Positions 22,226 through 22,488 of a DNA stretch of 22,488 bases are shown in pieces (within the stretch, counting starts at the first letter, position 1; every line of letters starts with the position of its first letter). The DNA comes from an uncultured Frankineae bacterium (GTDB taxonomy: Bacteria; Actinomycetota; Actinomycetes; Mycobacteriales; SCTD01). Both the position numbers and the translations under genes were made by a program. The stretch spans positions 1 through 22,488 of the forward strand of contig CADCUE010000283.1 in the NCBI GenBank assembly GCA_902805805.1, read 5' to 3'. A model generated the notes under the pieces. The model did not search any database. It worked only from the letters and a program-made list of their open reading frames with translations, and was not told where the DNA came from.

Positions 22226-22261
22226 GGCCCCGCGCCGCCGGGTCAGGGGCGGAGCGGGGCC
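22226..22261. terminator. Hairpin between convergent ThDP-enzyme and AMIN-like genes
   Basis: GGCCCCGC (22226-22233) pairs with GCGGGGCC (22254-22261). After one mismatch a further 5 bp pair (22235-22239 with 22248-22252), leaving an 8-nt loop. It starts 18 bp after the ThDP-enzyme stop and lies 15 bp before the end of the minus-strand gene, so it could serve both. No T-run follows. Confidence 0.65.
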
Positions 22262-22276
22262 GTCGGGGGAGCGGGG

Positions 22277-22488
22277 CTACCAGGCGTGCGCCACGTCGAT
22301 GACGAGCCGCGAGCCGGTGCCGGGGCCGTCGGCGATGAACGTCCGGAACGGCAGGCGGGCGCGGACGCCGAGGCCGATGGTGCTCTGGCCCTCGAAGCTG
22401 CCGGCCCAGGCGACCTGGCGGAACGTGCGGTAGCCGCTGACGCCGACCGCCTCGCTGTCGTTCGCCGGGTCGTAGGTCGCGGCGCCGT
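22277..22488 (-). CDS. AMIN-like-domain protein (C-terminal fragment)
   Basis: This minus-strand frame enters from the right edge and ends at TAG (22279-22277). Its 70 visible residues include SGYRTFRQVAWAGSFEGQST, IGLGVRARLPFRTFIADG and the end RLVIDVAHAW. This pattern, with paired beta-strands and a final LVIDVAH, is that of the AMIN-like domain seen in secreted or lipid-anchored actinobacterial proteins, possibly for cell-wall binding. The N-terminus, where a signal peptide or lipobox would be, is off the window, so location is inferred. It converges with the ThDP-enzyme gene. Confidence 0.7.
   Translation of the reverse strand, partial: GAATYDPANDSEAVGVSGYRTFRQVAWAGSFEGQSTIGLGVRARLPFRTFIADGPGTGSRLVIDVAHAW

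Noticed and set aside
18955..22302. 1115-codon plus-strand open frame over the DUF4032 and ThDP-enzyme genes
   Set aside because: Its product is Arg/Gly/Ala-rich without recognisable domains and overlaps two well-supported genes in other frames.
1..22488. Search for CRISPR arrays, tRNA or rRNA genes, transposases, phage or toxin-antitoxin modules
   Set aside because: No regularly spaced repeats, tRNA-like cloverleaf, transposase or phage-like protein was found; the gene content is ordinary chromosomal backbone.

Overview
The window comes from a high-GC actinobacterium. The evidence is a Pup-ligase (PafA) gene followed by pafB-pafC, a Tat locus and a HelY-type helicase in the order known from mycobacteria and their relatives, very GC-rich third codon positions, many GTG starts, and several TANNNT -10 boxes placed 6-8 nt before a GTG or ATG (leaderless transcription). 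I cannot name the genus from sequence alone. No rRNA, tRNA, CRISPR array, insertion sequence or phage gene was seen. Most of the window is conserved chromosomal backbone rather than an accessory island.

Layout. 1-8416 (+): the 3' part of pafA, an FKBP prolyl isomerase, pafB and pafC (WYL regulators), a zinc-ribbon-like unknown protein, a one-helix membrane protein, tatA, tatC and helY. 8451-10204 (+): a Maf nucleotide pyrophosphatase overlapping a DusB-like tRNA dihydrouridine synthase. 10231-11979 (-): a stand-alone FEN-type 5'-3' exonuclease, preceded by an XRE-type helix-turn-helix protein with an unrecognised C-terminal domain. A 280-bp divergent intergenic region follows, with a perfect 15-bp inverted repeat. 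12260-13906 (+): an acyl-CoA dehydrogenase and an Lrp/AsnC regulator. 14136-18611 (+): a complete sugar ABC importer (lipoprotein, two permeases, MsmX/SugC-type ATPase), preceded by two Crp-like half-palindromes and closed by a 19-bp hairpin. 18700-20463 (-): a pyridoxamine-oxidase-like split-barrel protein and a DUF4032 protein with an intact kinase-like catalytic core. 20630-22207 (+): a thiamine-diphosphate enzyme. 22277-22488 (-): the C-terminus of an AMIN-like-domain protein.

How the genes work together. PafA attaches Pup to proteins destined for the proteasome. PafB/PafC form, in mycobacteria, the DNA-damage-responsive activator PafBC. TatA/TatC form the twin-arginine export pore. The four-gene ABC unit should import an oligosaccharide, possibly under a Crp-like catabolite regulator. 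The other genes look like individual housekeeping functions.

I did not find a convincing new multi-gene system. The least explained elements are the zinc-ribbon protein and the micro-ORF before it, the XRE protein with unknown C-terminal domain, the long inverted repeat at 12104-12147, the kinase-like DUF4032 protein, and the ThDP enzyme whose usual Asn pair reads Asp-Asp.
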